Positions 24,601 through 35,800 of a stretch of 64,000 bases of DNA are shown here, one piece after another (positions within the stretch are counted from its first letter, which is position 1; each line of letters starts with the position of its first letter). A program made the position numbers and the translations under genes. Below the pieces are notes generated by a model that made no database searches, was not told where the DNA came from, and saw only the letters and a program-made list of their open reading frames with translations. The DNA is from Mycteria americana (taxonomy: Eukaryota > Chordata > Aves > Ciconiiformes > Ciconiidae). The stretch spans positions 150,459,519 through 150,523,518 of the forward strand of contig NC_134366.1 in the NCBI RefSeq assembly GCF_035582795.1, in the 5' to 3' direction.

Positions 24601-24773
24601 TGCAGTCAGTTGCTGATGAGAGCTGAAGGCTATAATTGCCGCAGGCAGGGACTAGGTCCTCCATCTGCAAAGCACGTACTATGCCACAGAAATAAAAATA
24701 GAAAGGAGCAGATAGGACTTCACTGATTCTCTAATATCTGCCTGTGATTTCTTCTCTGGAATTCTAGAGTTGG
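21601..24773. other. Intergenic DNA, no gene recognised
   Basis: Mixed composition. It contains an AAAG/A-rich simple tract at about 22226-22252 and a GC-rich patch at about 24090-24650 with overlapping short open frames on both strands. None shows a known domain or splice sites. No confident transposon was identified in this stretch. Confidence 0.55.
24769..24773 (+). repeat. Left target-site duplication GTTGG of the solo LTR
   Basis: GTTGG directly precedes the LTR's TGTGG terminus. The identical five bases follow the other LTR end at 25954-25958. The sixth base differs on both sides, so the duplication is exactly 5 bp. Confidence 0.85.
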
Positions 24774-25953
24774 TGTGGTGGGTTGACCCTGGCTGGATGC
24801 CAGGTGCCCACCAAAGCCGCTCTGTCACTCCCCTTCTCAGCTGGACAGGGGAGAGAAAATACAACGAAAGGCTCATGGGTTGAGGTAAGGACAGGGAGAT
24901 CACCCACCAATTACTGTCACGGGCAAAACAGACTTGACTCGGGAAAATTAATTTAATTTATTGCCAATCAAAATCAGAGTAGGGTAATAAGAAATAAAAC
25001 CAAATCTTAAAGCACCTTCCCCCCGCCCCTCCCTTCTTCCCAGGCTCAACTTTACTCCTGATTTCTCTACCCCCTCCCCCTCAGCGGCGCAGGGGATGGG
25101 GAATGGGGGCTGCGGTCAGTTCACCACACGTTGTCTCTGCCGCTCCTTCCTCCTCATGGGCAGGACTCCTCACACTCTTCCCCTGCTCCAGCATGGGGTC
25201 CCTCCCATGGGAGACAGTCCTCCATGAACTTCTCCAACATGAGTCCTTCCCACAGGCTGCAGTTCTTCATGAGCTGCTCCAGTGTGGGTCCCTCCCACGG
25301 GGTGCAGCCCTTCAGGAAGAGACTGCTCCAGCGTGGGTCCCCCCACGGGGTCACAAGTCCTGCCAGCAAACCTGCTCCAGCCTGGGCTCCTCTCTCCATG
25401 GGCCCACAGGTCCTGCCAGGGACCTGCCTGCTCCAGCATGGGCTTCCCACGGGGTCACAGCCTCCTTTGGGCATCCACCTGCTCTGGCATGGGGTTGGCC
25501 ACGGGCTGCAGTGGATGTCTGCTCCACCGTTAACCCCCATGGGCTGCAGTGGATATCTGCTCCACCATTAACCTCCATGGGCTGCAGGGGACAGCCTGCC
25601 TCACCATGGCCTTCACCAGGGGCTGCAGGAGAATCTCTGCTCCGGCGCCTGGAGCACCTCCTCCCCCTCCTTCTTCACTGACCTGGGTGTCTGCAGGGCT
25701 GTTCCTCTCACATATTCTCACTCCTCTCCTCTGGCTGCTGTTCCACAGTTTTTTTCCCCACCCTTCTTAAATACGTTATCCCAGAGGAGCTACCACCATT
25801 GCTGACGGGCTCGGCCTTGGCCAGCAGCGGGTCCATCTTGGAGCCGGCTGGCATTGGCTCTGTCAGACATAGGGAAAGCTTCTGGCAGCTTCTCACAGAA
25901 GCCACCCCTGTCGCCCCCCTGCTACTAAAACCTTGCCACGCAAACCCAATACA
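24774..25953 (-). mobile_element. Solo LTR of an endogenous retrovirus, intact ends
   Basis: A 1180-bp element with LTR termini: it begins TGTGGTGGGTTGACCC and ends CCCAATACA on the + strand, so it starts TG and ends CA on either strand. It is flanked by the identical 5-bp sequence GTTGG (24769-24773 and 25954-25958), a target-site duplication. On the minus strand there is a TATA-like TATTTAA (25767-25773) and, about 800 bases further along, an AATAAA (24957-24962). This order sets the orientation as minus. No gag, pol or env sequence lies between LTR copies, so this is a solo LTR left by recombination. Intact TSDs and ends suggest a fairly recent insertion. A 5-bp duplication is typical of ERVL and some ERV1-like elements; family assignment needs a repeat library. 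Its interior holds a CTGCTCCAG-type minisatellite. Confidence 0.9.
25181..25640 (-). repeat. Degenerate minisatellite-like array inside the solo LTR
   Basis: Repeated units on the + strand combine CTGCTCCAGCRTGGG with a CCCACGGGG-type segment, spaced about 35-45 bases apart. The units are imperfect. The repetition and GC richness create long stop-free frames on both strands here (192 and 128 codons), which are artefacts and not genes. Confidence 0.75.
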
Positions 25954-25958
25954 GTTGG
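25954..25958 (+). repeat. Right target-site duplication GTTGG of the solo LTR
   Basis: Second copy of the 5-bp host duplication, directly after the LTR terminus AATACA. Confidence 0.85.
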
Positions 25959-26458
25959 TTATAAACCAGGAGTGTGATATAAAGCCTGTTGTTTCCTGAT
26001 CCTTCCCATCAGGCTTTTGCAATGGAAATTAATAATTATACAGGAAACTGCTCTGAAGTAATTAGTGTTCGCCTTCTCATTCTTCCTTCCTTTTTCTTCT
26101 GAGGATATCCAGATTAAAGCCATTGATGGGAAACCATAAGCAAAAGAAGACATGCAGTTAATTTCTCCTTACAGAGATGAGAGCTGTGTTGGGGGATGTT
26201 ACAAGCAGCTACAGCCTCCAGCAGCTCCAGGGCCTGGGGTTCCTCCTGCCCAGCTGCTGGAGCCCAGCTCGTTGTGCCCATCCCAGGCTGATGGATGGGG
26301 CTGCTGCTTTCCCGTTTGCAGGCACAGGACACCGATGGCGACAGCTACGCAGGTGGCCACAGAAAAGGTGCTGCCTTCAGCTGTGCCTCCTACATGTAGG
26401 ACTTGTGGAAGACCCAAGTACAGACCAGCTGGTCCAGCTTGACATTTGCAAGCAAATA
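25959..26458. other. Sequence between two LTR-like elements
   Basis: About 500 bases of moderately GC-rich DNA with overlapping short open frames and no recognised motif. It may be host sequence or the flank of the LTR-like element to the right, whose left boundary is unclear. Confidence 0.4.
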
Positions 26459-26473
26459 ACACACACACACACA
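26459..26473 (+). repeat. (AC)n microsatellite
   Basis: Seven to eight uninterrupted AC units, a short dinucleotide repeat. Confidence 0.95.
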
Positions 26474-26559
26474 TGGTTTGGGGCAGATACAGACTCTCAC
26501 CCCCGCAGCAGCCAGCCCCAGGCACACAGGCTGTGACCCATGGTCCCACTCCAGCTGCC

Positions 26560-27233
26560 GGCACTGAGCCCCTCGCTCGCCTCGCTCACACCGATCCCCC
26601 CAGTAGCTGGCACTTACTCCTTGCAGCCTCCGCACACGCTGCGTGGAGAATGAGAGTACACAGAGAGACAGTTAAGAAAGGTTTTATAAGAAGAGAGGGT
26701 GATCAGGCACAAGGCTCAGTCAGACAAGTGTACTTTACACGTGACTGACCCCTTTTATACCCCTTTCTGTCTGATCCCCACTTTGCTCCTCCCCGATCCC
26801 CTTCCCCTAATCATTCCTTCCTAAGTTTTGCAGAGTCTCCCTCAAATATCCCCTCAAAAATTCCTCTTGTTTGCCCCTTCTTATCAGTTACAAAGTCCAG
26901 GTGACTCTCTCAAAATCTGCGCCTGGAGCTCTTCAATGGCCCATCCATCAATCAGTAACCAGAGACTTTTGGTCTTTGGCATTGTCTCCGTTGTCCCTTG
27001 TCCACCAGGTTTGCATCTGTGTGTCCTTGTTTATCGTGTTCCCCTTTACTTATTATCCCCTTTGCTTTGAAAAGGTCAGGTCCTTGGCCAGATAACCTTC
27101 ATGAAGCAGATGCTCTTACCTTCCACGTACACTTACAAGGTATATACACAAGGGTTTAGTCTCTAACTTGCTTACTTTCTGGTATTAAAGGGCAAGGTCT
27201 CTCAAGGTTACCAGTGAGATAGTCCAGACCACA
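26560..27233 (-). mobile_element. LTR-like retroviral remnant (minus strand)
   Basis: On the minus strand this begins TGTGGTCTGGACTATCTCAC (from 27233) and carries a strong TATA box TATAAAAGGGGTC at about 26748-26759. This is followed by a GAGCCTTGTGCC stretch, a TTATAAAACC poly(A)-like site (26681-26690) and a CTCTCTGTGTACTC U5-like segment. The order promoter, short R, poly(A)-like site and U5 fits an LTR read on the minus strand. The 3' limit is uncertain, no matching TSD was found, and no coding interior is attached. It is different in sequence from the solo LTR 0.6 kb to the left. Confidence 0.5.
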
Positions 27234-28190
27234 TTGTTTGGGATTTTCCTTTGGTCTCTTGAATATTTGTTTTGTCAGTATGGATGTTTCATTTTACTAG
27301 AATTTTAGTGTCATTTTTGATTATGAATCTTGAAAATACAATATTTGGCTTATGCATATAATCTAGTCAAAATTATAAATTCAGTGCCAAGTGGCTTTTC
27401 TCTTTATGCACAAAAAAAACCCCCAAAACCTTGGAAGTTTTATAAGGACAAGCTAAGAACAGAGGTTATGTAAAGTTCATACTTAAAGTATTTTAAATTT
27501 AATTTACTATAGTGGCTTTACAAGTAGGATAAGGCATAGTTAGAAATGTTCCTCCATGCCAAGTTAGCTTTTATCCTGGCGTTCCTGTTCTGTGCAGATG
27601 TATGTATGAAATAAAGAAGAGCCCCAAAGCAACCATACAGGGAAACATTTGAGTACTTTTCAATGTTATATTTTGATGATAAATTGTGGGATTTGGTAGG
27701 AAGCCAAGATAGATGGCAGTAAATAAATAATTCTTAGGGTCAGGCTAGGCATACAGACCTCTGTAGAATTTTCTTCGTTATTTCCTCTAGAGAATGATGC
27801 AGGTCTCAAATAATAAGATATGAAAAAGTCAGCCGCTTGGCAGCAAGTTCAGCTTCTACCTGCATCGGTGCCCGAATACGCAGCATCGGGTCCTTCCTCC
27901 TAATGCTGCTTCCCCCACCACTGTCAGGGCATTAACTACAGGTAGCGGCATTGAGGTTAATGTTAACTTGCGTATCAGTTACACGAGGCAATTCCAGCCT
28001 CCTTAATAGCAGCAACTTTGGGGGTGGATTAGGAGGGCACTGTGAAAGATAATAAATGCTCATGGCTTCCGAATTGGGGGCAAATCCAAAGCATTCCATC
28101 ATCTCCTCCGATATTACCTTTCTTTATAGTGAAATGGAGTTTTGTTTCTACTGGTTTGCCAGTCAAGAATTGCTAGACGAGCTGCAAGCT
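27234..28190. other. LAPTM4B upstream flank
   Basis: AT-rich DNA leading into the CpG island. No open frame of note and no recognised transposon. It includes an A8 run followed by CCCCC near 27413-27425. Confidence 0.6.
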
Positions 28191-28589
28191 TTGCTAAGGC
28201 AGCACGGCCACGGGTTCGCTCTCCTCACACCCATTCCAGGCGCCGCCGTGCCGGGGAAGGGGTGGGTAGGACCGCCAGGAGAACAGAATGGCCCTTCTCC
28301 ACCCTCCGTGACACGCCGGGGACACGCAGGCCAGGCTGTCAACTCACCGAATTCCCTCAACTTTGCATTTTAAAGCCCTTCCGCGCGCGGGTGCGATTGC
28401 TCCAGTGCTCGGGGGTGTTTGGGTTGGTGGGCGGGCGTCAGTGCGCGGCCGGGCACGGAGGGGTGTGAGGGCAGCGCCGCGGCCTGCAGCGGGGCACCCA
28501 CCGCCCGCGGAACCGGGGGGCTTCCCGCCCGCCCGCCGCCCTCTGGGCTGGGTCCCTCCGCTCTCGGTCCCGCCCGCCGGGAGGGGCGG

Positions 28590-28632
28590 CCCCAGCCCCG
28601 GCCCCGGCCCCGGTCCCGGTCCCGCCCCCGCG
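28590..28632 (-). promoter_or_regulatory. G-quadruplex-prone tract upstream of LAPTM4B start
   Basis: The + strand is a tandem run of GCCCCG and GTCCCG units. The minus strand therefore carries at least five runs of three to four guanines separated by one to three bases. This meets the usual sequence pattern for G-quadruplex formation, here on the template strand 53-95 bases before the ATG. Confidence 0.6.
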
Positions 28633-28684
28633 GAGCGGCGCGGCGAGAGGCGCGGAGCGGCGCGGAGCCCGAGGAGCCGCGGAG

Positions 28685-28780
28685 ATGCTGAGCTCGCCCT
28701 GGGCGCGCTTCTACTCCAACAGCTGCTGCCTCTGCTGCCATGTCCGCACCGGCACCATCATCCTCGGCGTCTGGTACCTG
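28685..28780 (+). CDS. LAPTM4B: LAPTM4B coding exon 1
   Basis: LAPTM4B is a lysosomal/late-endosomal four-transmembrane protein involved in lysosomal sorting, growth-factor receptor trafficking and membrane lipid/amino-acid transport. This exon encodes 32 residues beginning [14 protein letters not shown] and ending [10 protein letters not shown], with donor CTG|GTAAGC in phase 0. The motif [17 protein letters not shown] is the family hallmark at the N-terminus, and the first transmembrane helix starts at TIILGVWYL. The ATG at 28685 was chosen because it matches the start of the mammalian 24-kDa form, allowing for one residue fewer. The frame stays open for 72 codons upstream but has no ATG there. 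Confidence 0.96.
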
Positions 28781-31700
28781 GTAAGCGTCCCCCGGCTGTC
28801 CCCGGCCCCCGGGGTGTCCCCCGGCCCCGGTGGCTCGGCACCGGCTGCAGGGCAGCCTCAGCTGCCGCCACGGGCATCCCCCTCCGCAGAGCCGTAGCTG
28901 AGGCTGCCCCTTGCAGCCCAGGCGTTTTTTGGAGATAACCCTCCGAGGAGTCATGTTTTTATCAGCAGCGTAACGCTCGGCGAGCTCCAGCGCTTCCCCG
29001 CTGCTAACCCGCGGGTTATCCCCCGGCAAGGCAAGAGGCCGGTATTTAGACTCTGGCTAAATTGGGAAATGAAGCATGTGCATGTTTAAGGGTCAGGGGA
29101 GTGAGATACGCAGGAGATACGGAGCACGGGCAGGCTCACCGGGGTCTCCAGCGAAAAGCTCTTTCGGGGATGAAAATGTGACGCATGAAGATCCCTGGTG
29201 TGAGGGGTTTTCCTGGCTCCCCCAAACTTCGGAGCGGTGTTTCTGAGGCCGGGTTGCCTGCAGCACTGAGGCCCCGCTGGTGCGTTAGCTCTGGCAAGGC
29301 TGCCCGGACCCTGACCACACTGCACAGAAAAGCTTGTTTTGTCATCTCTGGTTGCTGGTTTGTGAAGAAGTCGGGTGTTCTCGTCGCTGCTGTTCCGTGT
29401 TTGTCAGATAACTGTTTGTCAGTAGTATCTTGGTCTGCCTGGCAGAGAGCTGAAACCTTTCAGGCAGCTGCTATCGGGTACTAGAAAGACTTCTTTCCTC
29501 CATCAGGGTTATAGGACATGAGTGAGGAACTGACCTTTGAAGCACAGCTTTAATGGGTTATCATCAGTCCCAGAGGTTGTTCGACACCCGGTTGTTCAGC
29601 CAGGGGAAAGACCCGGTGAGGAGGAGGCGCATTAAGCCCTCAGTTCCTCTCCTGTCTTTGACAATCTTTTCTCAATCCCTTGGGTAGCAATGCAGGAAAA
29701 GCAGCTTTCCCAGAGCCGGCCCTGCCATAGTCGCAGGGTTTGCAAACCTGTCACAAGAATAAAAAGATCTGGTTCGTTGCTTTGGGTTGTGTAGCTGCAC
29801 TTCTCAGCCTGCTCAGTCTTCCCTGTCCCTTGGTGTGAGAAATCAGTCTCCGTCTGATGCCAAGGCCACGCAGAGCTGTTTGCCAAGCATCATTTTTCAA
29901 ATGATTGCAGACGGAAGCAGATTAGATCCGGGCTTATTTGCTAACTACTGAAATTCCCTTCAGAAGCAAGTGAAAAATGCAGGGCTGGCCTCCATTGTAG
30001 GACAGCTCATTAAATAAATTCAATCAGCGTAATAAAAAGGCTAAGTTGACATTTATGTCCTAGAAATCATTTAAAATGCTGTATGTCCTATAAAATACAT
30101 ATTTCACCACTGAGAAAATGGTGCATTGGTTGAACTATTTCTTGCTCCTGGTTTAATAAGATATAGTTAAATGCGATATCCACAGCCTGTGGTGTCTGGA
30201 ATACTGACAGTGTTGAAAAAGATGCCCCTCTTTTCCTGGCTGCAAGGAAGTTTCAATAAGTTTTAATAGGACCTGAAAGCTTTTGAACATTTCTTCCAGG
30301 ATGCTTGTTATTTCTTTCTGCCTTCAGCTGAATGAAGCCTTTTCACATTGGCTCCACAAAGACAGGGATACAGATATTTTAGCTGTTCAGTGGACCTAAA
30401 GATATTTGAGGAAGAGGGAATTAAGTGCATCAGCTGGCCTTAGATACAAAGAAAAGCCTGACAGCTTTTTAGACGTTGTTACCTATTGAGTTCCTAACAT
30501 TTAAATACCAATGCCCCAATTTCACTTAGTATTTTTCTGCAAAATCTGCTTTAAAATTTTCTTTTCTAACTAGCAGGTATTTCCTGATTTACACCTCTTC
30601 CTACTTTGCTTCTTTTGCTTTCATAGATTCTTCAGGGCAGATTTCTGAATTACTTCAAACTGACAATAACTCACAACATGTCAGGGTGCACATTTCCATG
30701 CTTTCTCCTCTATTGCAAATACTTAGATTTTTAAGGTTAACTATCAGGAATAGAAATTTAGATGCATGTTGATAATAAATGCTAAACCATTTTGCTAGCT
30801 TACAAAGTTAGGAAGCAATAAGTAAGGAAGGGGTAGCTCCTTGAGTAAATAGCTACCCTGGTTGAAAGGTCTGCTTTACAAAGTCATACGTGAAAATATT
30901 GTTTTATCTCAGACAACAATTATGATTTGATACCATGTGCTATTGAGGGTTTACATAAAAACAGAGGCTGTCCTGGTGGCAAATTTTTTTTCTTTGCATG
31001 CATTTTGGGTGGTTGTATTACTCCAAACCACACGTGCGCTATGAGCATTCCCTCAAATAAAGTTCACATAAAACCCCCTTTGATTTTTCGGCACGCCAAC
31101 ATGTATTCTGTGTACTGTTTGCCTTTATGCTTCACAGGAAATTACTTGAGGAAAAAACATCCCCCGAGGGAATGAATAGTTTTCTTGTTGCTTTTTCATA
31201 TCTCACTACCTGTGAAGTGTAAGTTTTATTAATTCTATGACTATGAATACAATGATTCAGTAGTAAAGGCTTCTGAAGGAGGAAAAAATAATAGCTTAAA
31301 AGTTTTGGCAGGCTTTCAAAATAACATTTTCACATGTTGAACCAGTTTTGAGTTAGTATAATCTCAGGAGGCAGAATTTCTTGTCTGAGTAAACGTGGAA
31401 AAAATAGTGCATTTCTCTGGGATGATGTTTTAGCTCTTTAGTTTTAATGTTTTAATTGATGTTTGAGATCCTACAAATAGTGGAGAGAGTGGGGAGCCGA
31501 GTGCAGATGGAGTCCTCAGGGCTGTGTGGTGAGAGCACTTTCCCACACAGGTAAGGGGAAGGAACGCTGTGTGCATTTCCGACGCAGGCCCAGCAGCCAC
31601 GGACACTTACAAAGGTCTCATAAAGTATCAATAGGTGGGAAATACATATTTAACTTTGCCGTATTTTAGAACATAATGGATCTCAGAATGCTAATGTTTC

Positions 31701-32795
31701 TATAGCTCTTATGTTTCAGTAGTTTCTTCCTGGTAGAGCCATAGGTACTGCATCTAGAACAATATAATATAATACAGCATTGCATGATACTGCAATATAG
31801 TATACATAATACAACATATGTACTATCACAGAACACTGAGGTACTTCAGTGTAAAAAGTAACTTGTAAAGGGTGGAGCAGCCAGAGGAAATTTCCTGAAA
31901 AGGATATCTAATTGGGTTGCAGAATAGCCTGCCCTTCAGGAACTGGTGTGCTGCCTTGGAGAGAAAAGCTTAAGAGAGAGTGCTGCAATGTTGAATACAA
32001 ACATTATGCTGAAGATTAAGATGGCAGTAATATGGTTGGCTGGGGAGTAATACTTATTTCAAAACCTGAGGACAGGTTAGGTTCAGCTGGTTATTAATCT
32101 TTGGTTTTTATCCTACTGGCATGGACTTTACACTTCTCTGCATTGTATCAAACATGAAGTCAGAGGTAACAAGTAATAATGCAGAACCATTTTGGGCACG
32201 AAAGTCTTACAAGTGTCATATTTTGAAGAAAGAAGTAAGGAAAATGGGAAAGTTACTTTCAGCAGCTTAGTTTTGTTCTAGACAGTTGTATCAGCACGCT
32301 ATTCAAGGCAGGGACACCGCTGAAATGAGCCAAGTTCAGCTCTGATCTCCCCCGGGTGCTGGGTCCAGGGGAAAGCTGGCACTTGTGTTAGTTCCAAGCG
32401 ACCCAGTAGGTACTGGTGAGTCAGAATAACATCCCCGTCGGTAACAGCATTTATAAACACAGCATGTCTTCTTCCCGAGTAAATGGGCTCCACTTTCTTT
32501 ATCTAAAACACAAAGAAGAAACAACGTCAGATGTGCTGACAGTGTCACGGAGGGATTTCCCCCTCTCCCGACACATGGCGGTGGGGTTTATGCACACCCT
32601 GAGGCTCCACCAGCACCACCTGGGACAAGAGGAATTGTTTCCCCTTGACTTGGGAGGGGGGAAGACGAAACTTCAAGGCATCAGTTCAGAAAAAACAGCA
32701 TGAAAACAAGGAGCTGTCATTTTTGAGCGATGTGTGCCCAGCGCTGCCTGCTACCCGCCTGGCTGCAGCAGTGCCCTGAGCAGGGGCTGCTGCTC

Positions 32796-32849
32796 CCCAC
32801 GCTGCCCACGCTGCCCACGCTGCCCACGCTGCCCACGCTGCCCACGCTC
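32796..32849 (+). repeat. 9-bp minisatellite (CCCACGCTG)n
   Basis: Five perfect consecutive copies of CCCACGCTG are followed by a sixth differing only in the last base. The array lies in a GC-rich, CpG-containing patch (about 32.73-33.09 kb) in LAPTM4B intron 1. Confidence 0.95.
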
Positions 32850-35800
32850 CCCGGGAGCTGCCGCGGGAGCTGTCCAGCCCCGCCAGAGCTGCCCAGGGCT
32901 CAGCGCCACCGCCTCCACGCTCCCCGGCAGAGAGGGGCTAAAAATAAAAACTAATGGACGACTGAGAAGCTTTTATAACCGCCAGTTGTCAGGTTGTGCG
33001 GCTCCCTCCGAAGGGCGGGTGGTAAGAAGGTAAATAGAGCGAGCCGAAGTTTTTAGCCAGGGCGGCTTCAACGTTTGAGCTGCTGTTTGTGAAAGCTCAG
33101 CATGGATTGCTAGTCGTGACGTTTCAGTTCTGGATTTTTCTGAATATATGTTGAAAATATATAGTTGAAAATGTGCATCTTTTCTGTCTGCATCCCAGTC
33201 GTTTTTTAATAAAAGGATTGAATCCTAATGGATGAAAAAGATGTACTGGTAGTGGCCTTTTTATAGTGTGAAGCAAAAGAAAAGCACTGGTTGCTATGGC
33301 CTCATTGATTTACAGGTTGAACACCCTGCTGAGATCAGTAGAGTGCACTTGACCTGACATCAAAAAGAGAATCAAGGTATATATTTTGCAACTGGGACAC
33401 ACTTATTTCCTTGTCTTTTTCAAGCCCCGTGCAAAACAGCATGTATGGCAATGTGCTTAAATACTGGTTAGAAGATTACTGAAATCGTGGCTTACTTGGT
33501 AGGGAGTAGATATCAGCATGACTGCTCGTGTAAAGAAAATATACCTACACTGGGGTCCTTCCAAGATGCTCTGTCCCCACTCCTGCAACCTTTACGCTGT
33601 CTGAGACTGCTCACAGCAGCACGGAGTTGTAAGCGGGGGTCCCTTGAACAGAGTGGAAAGGCCCTTTCAGGGAAAATAAAGAAAGTCTAAGAAAAGATGA
33701 CATTATTAATTATTTTCAAACCTGTGAGAACTGGGAGATCTTGAAAACTGAAAAAACAACTGAATTTGTGAAAAGGGGGAAATTGCATCGTTAGAAAGCC
33801 TGATGTTACAGGGAATTGGAAACTTTGTTATCCCAGTGCCAGCTTGTGGGAATTTGCATGAATACAAGTATGAGGCCTTGTGTTTTACTTAGAAAATTAG
33901 CTTTCTTTGTTTTTATATGGAATGAAATTGGCTAAGAGTAAAGGATCTCCAACTTTATCTACATACGAATGGTCATAGTGCATCAGCCAGCTCACTGAAG
34001 GCTCTATTCCTTCATATCAGCCAGGGGTGTCGCTTCCCGCATCGTGCCAGTGTGATAGAGCTTGGGTGTTGGGTCAGGTTATCCTGCAGGCAACGCCGCC
34101 TTTACCACCTCCACTAACGGTCCAATACTGGTGGCACTGGGGAAAGAAGTCTTGCAGAATGGGGCTCTCTGTGGGTTCACCAGGTGATTGCTCCTCCATG
34201 GCCCAGACCTGGGCAGTATGATCAGGGGGAAGAGCTGGATGGTGTCAGTAACATGGCTAATTCCCAGCCCTTGGTAGGAGATGTAGTGTCAGCAGCAGGT
34301 GAGATTCCTCCACTGGCAGGCAAAGGGGTCAGGACATAATCTGAAATTACTTGAGATTCCCAATTCTTGTAGTGGAAATGGCTGCAGTGACTAAATATTT
34401 ATGTCCCAAGTGCCATGTGTATAAAATTATCATTAAATTTTCTATTGTCTGTACTTCCTTTCATGAAAAAACAGCTGACATCTTGAAAAAAAACAGTAGC
34501 ATTCCCAAGTAACTCATTGGAGACTTGCTGCTTTGTGCCCATGCTTGCTTTTGAGGAGAGTGGAGAGGGAACTTGGAATTCATTATGAATAAAGAAAAAT
34601 ATGAAACCTACTTTCAAAGGCTTCCCTGTATGATTGATGTACATGTTGAATATGCAACTGAGACTGGAATTGGAGGAGGTTCAGGGTATTTGCTCTTGGA
34701 GTGGATCGCATCCATTTCATTATCTTCTTCAAGACAGTAGGAAATAAATGACTGGTCCTGCACACAAATACCCGCGCAGGGCCTGCATGGTACTTTCTTA
34801 AGAAACTGAAAATATATGTATGCATTTTAGACATGATAGAGCAAAGAATAAAGACCACCACTGATCATTAGCATGAACAAAATGTATCTTGTCTGAAGAA
34901 TCTTCTCAATAACTACATTCTGATTGTAACTTATCTAGAGAGATGGTATTAAATAACATAACAACTAATTGCTTCAAGAATGGCTTCTGGAGAACTCCTT
35001 AAATAACTCCTTCCTACCATGTGCAAAGCCAGATTGGTTTCTACAATGCAAGACCTTATCCCACCTCCTTCCCTCCTCCTTCCAATTCATGTTTCGGGGG
35101 CTCTTCAGCTAAATTACAAAATAAAGTAACATATGGGGGGAATTTAAATTGCACAATCAATAAGACAGCTTGCAAAGACCCTAATCACTCACCTCTGGGT
35201 GACAGAATCAATCCACGAACAGGCCAGAAAGATTATCTGAAAAAAGAATGGATTCATAGGTGTTATCTGTGCTTTCTGTTCTGAGTGAAAATAGCCAGGT
35301 TTGTGTGTTTCCTGTGTTGCAGAGAAGAGCAGAAACAGCATTTTGTCAGTCCTCCCCAGACTCTGTCACACGTCAGGGTGCTTATTAATGTTTTTGTTTT
35401 AAAAACTTTTTAAGACATTGGAGGGCTAAAATTTCTTATAAGCATCTTTTGAGCAGTCCATGCATTTACTGAACTGTTTCTTAGTCTGTAATACAACACA
35501 AGGATTTCTGAAAACTTCTTTAAGCTCTAATCTCCTTACATATGCAAGTTTTCTTATATCCCCAAATACCACAGTAGGATTTTTCACAGAGTATATAAAT
35601 CATTGCAACTATAGCTGATAATCTGCATCAGTTGTCCCGGACAATGACACAGTTGTCTCTTCTAATCAACAGTGATCAATTCAGAAAATGTAAACTTTTG
35701 TAAAATACCCTTTTTTTTTCTTAGTAAGGCCTTCAATTGGATAATAAATTCACTGGGATTACAAAGAACAGTTGTCTCCCTCCAGTGAGAAAATAGATGG

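Larger units (their letters stand above)
28191..28900 (+). promoter_or_regulatory. LAPTM4B: CpG-island promoter of LAPTM4B
   Basis: CpG density rises sharply from about 28.2 kb and peaks between 28380 and 28690, around the first coding exon. The core is TATA-less, with GC boxes (GGGGCGG-type, for example GGAGGGGCGGCCC near 28580) and a C-rich tract. This is the expected architecture of a broadly expressed lysosomal membrane gene. The transcription start cannot be placed from sequence alone; it should lie between about 28400 and 28650. Long open frames on both strands across the island reflect stop-poor GC-rich sequence. Confidence 0.8.

Noticed and set aside
25103-25681. 192-codon open frame on the + strand, with overlapping 146- and 128-codon frames on both strands
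   Set aside because: All lie inside the solo LTR's GC-rich minisatellite. Repeated units without stops produce frames on both strands, and the translations are repetitive and match no protein.
28370-29029. 219-codon minus-strand open frame across the CpG island, and a 191-codon + strand frame at 28363-28938
   Set aside because: GC-rich, stop-poor promoter DNA. The frames cover LAPTM4B exon 1 in the wrong frame or strand and have no domain.
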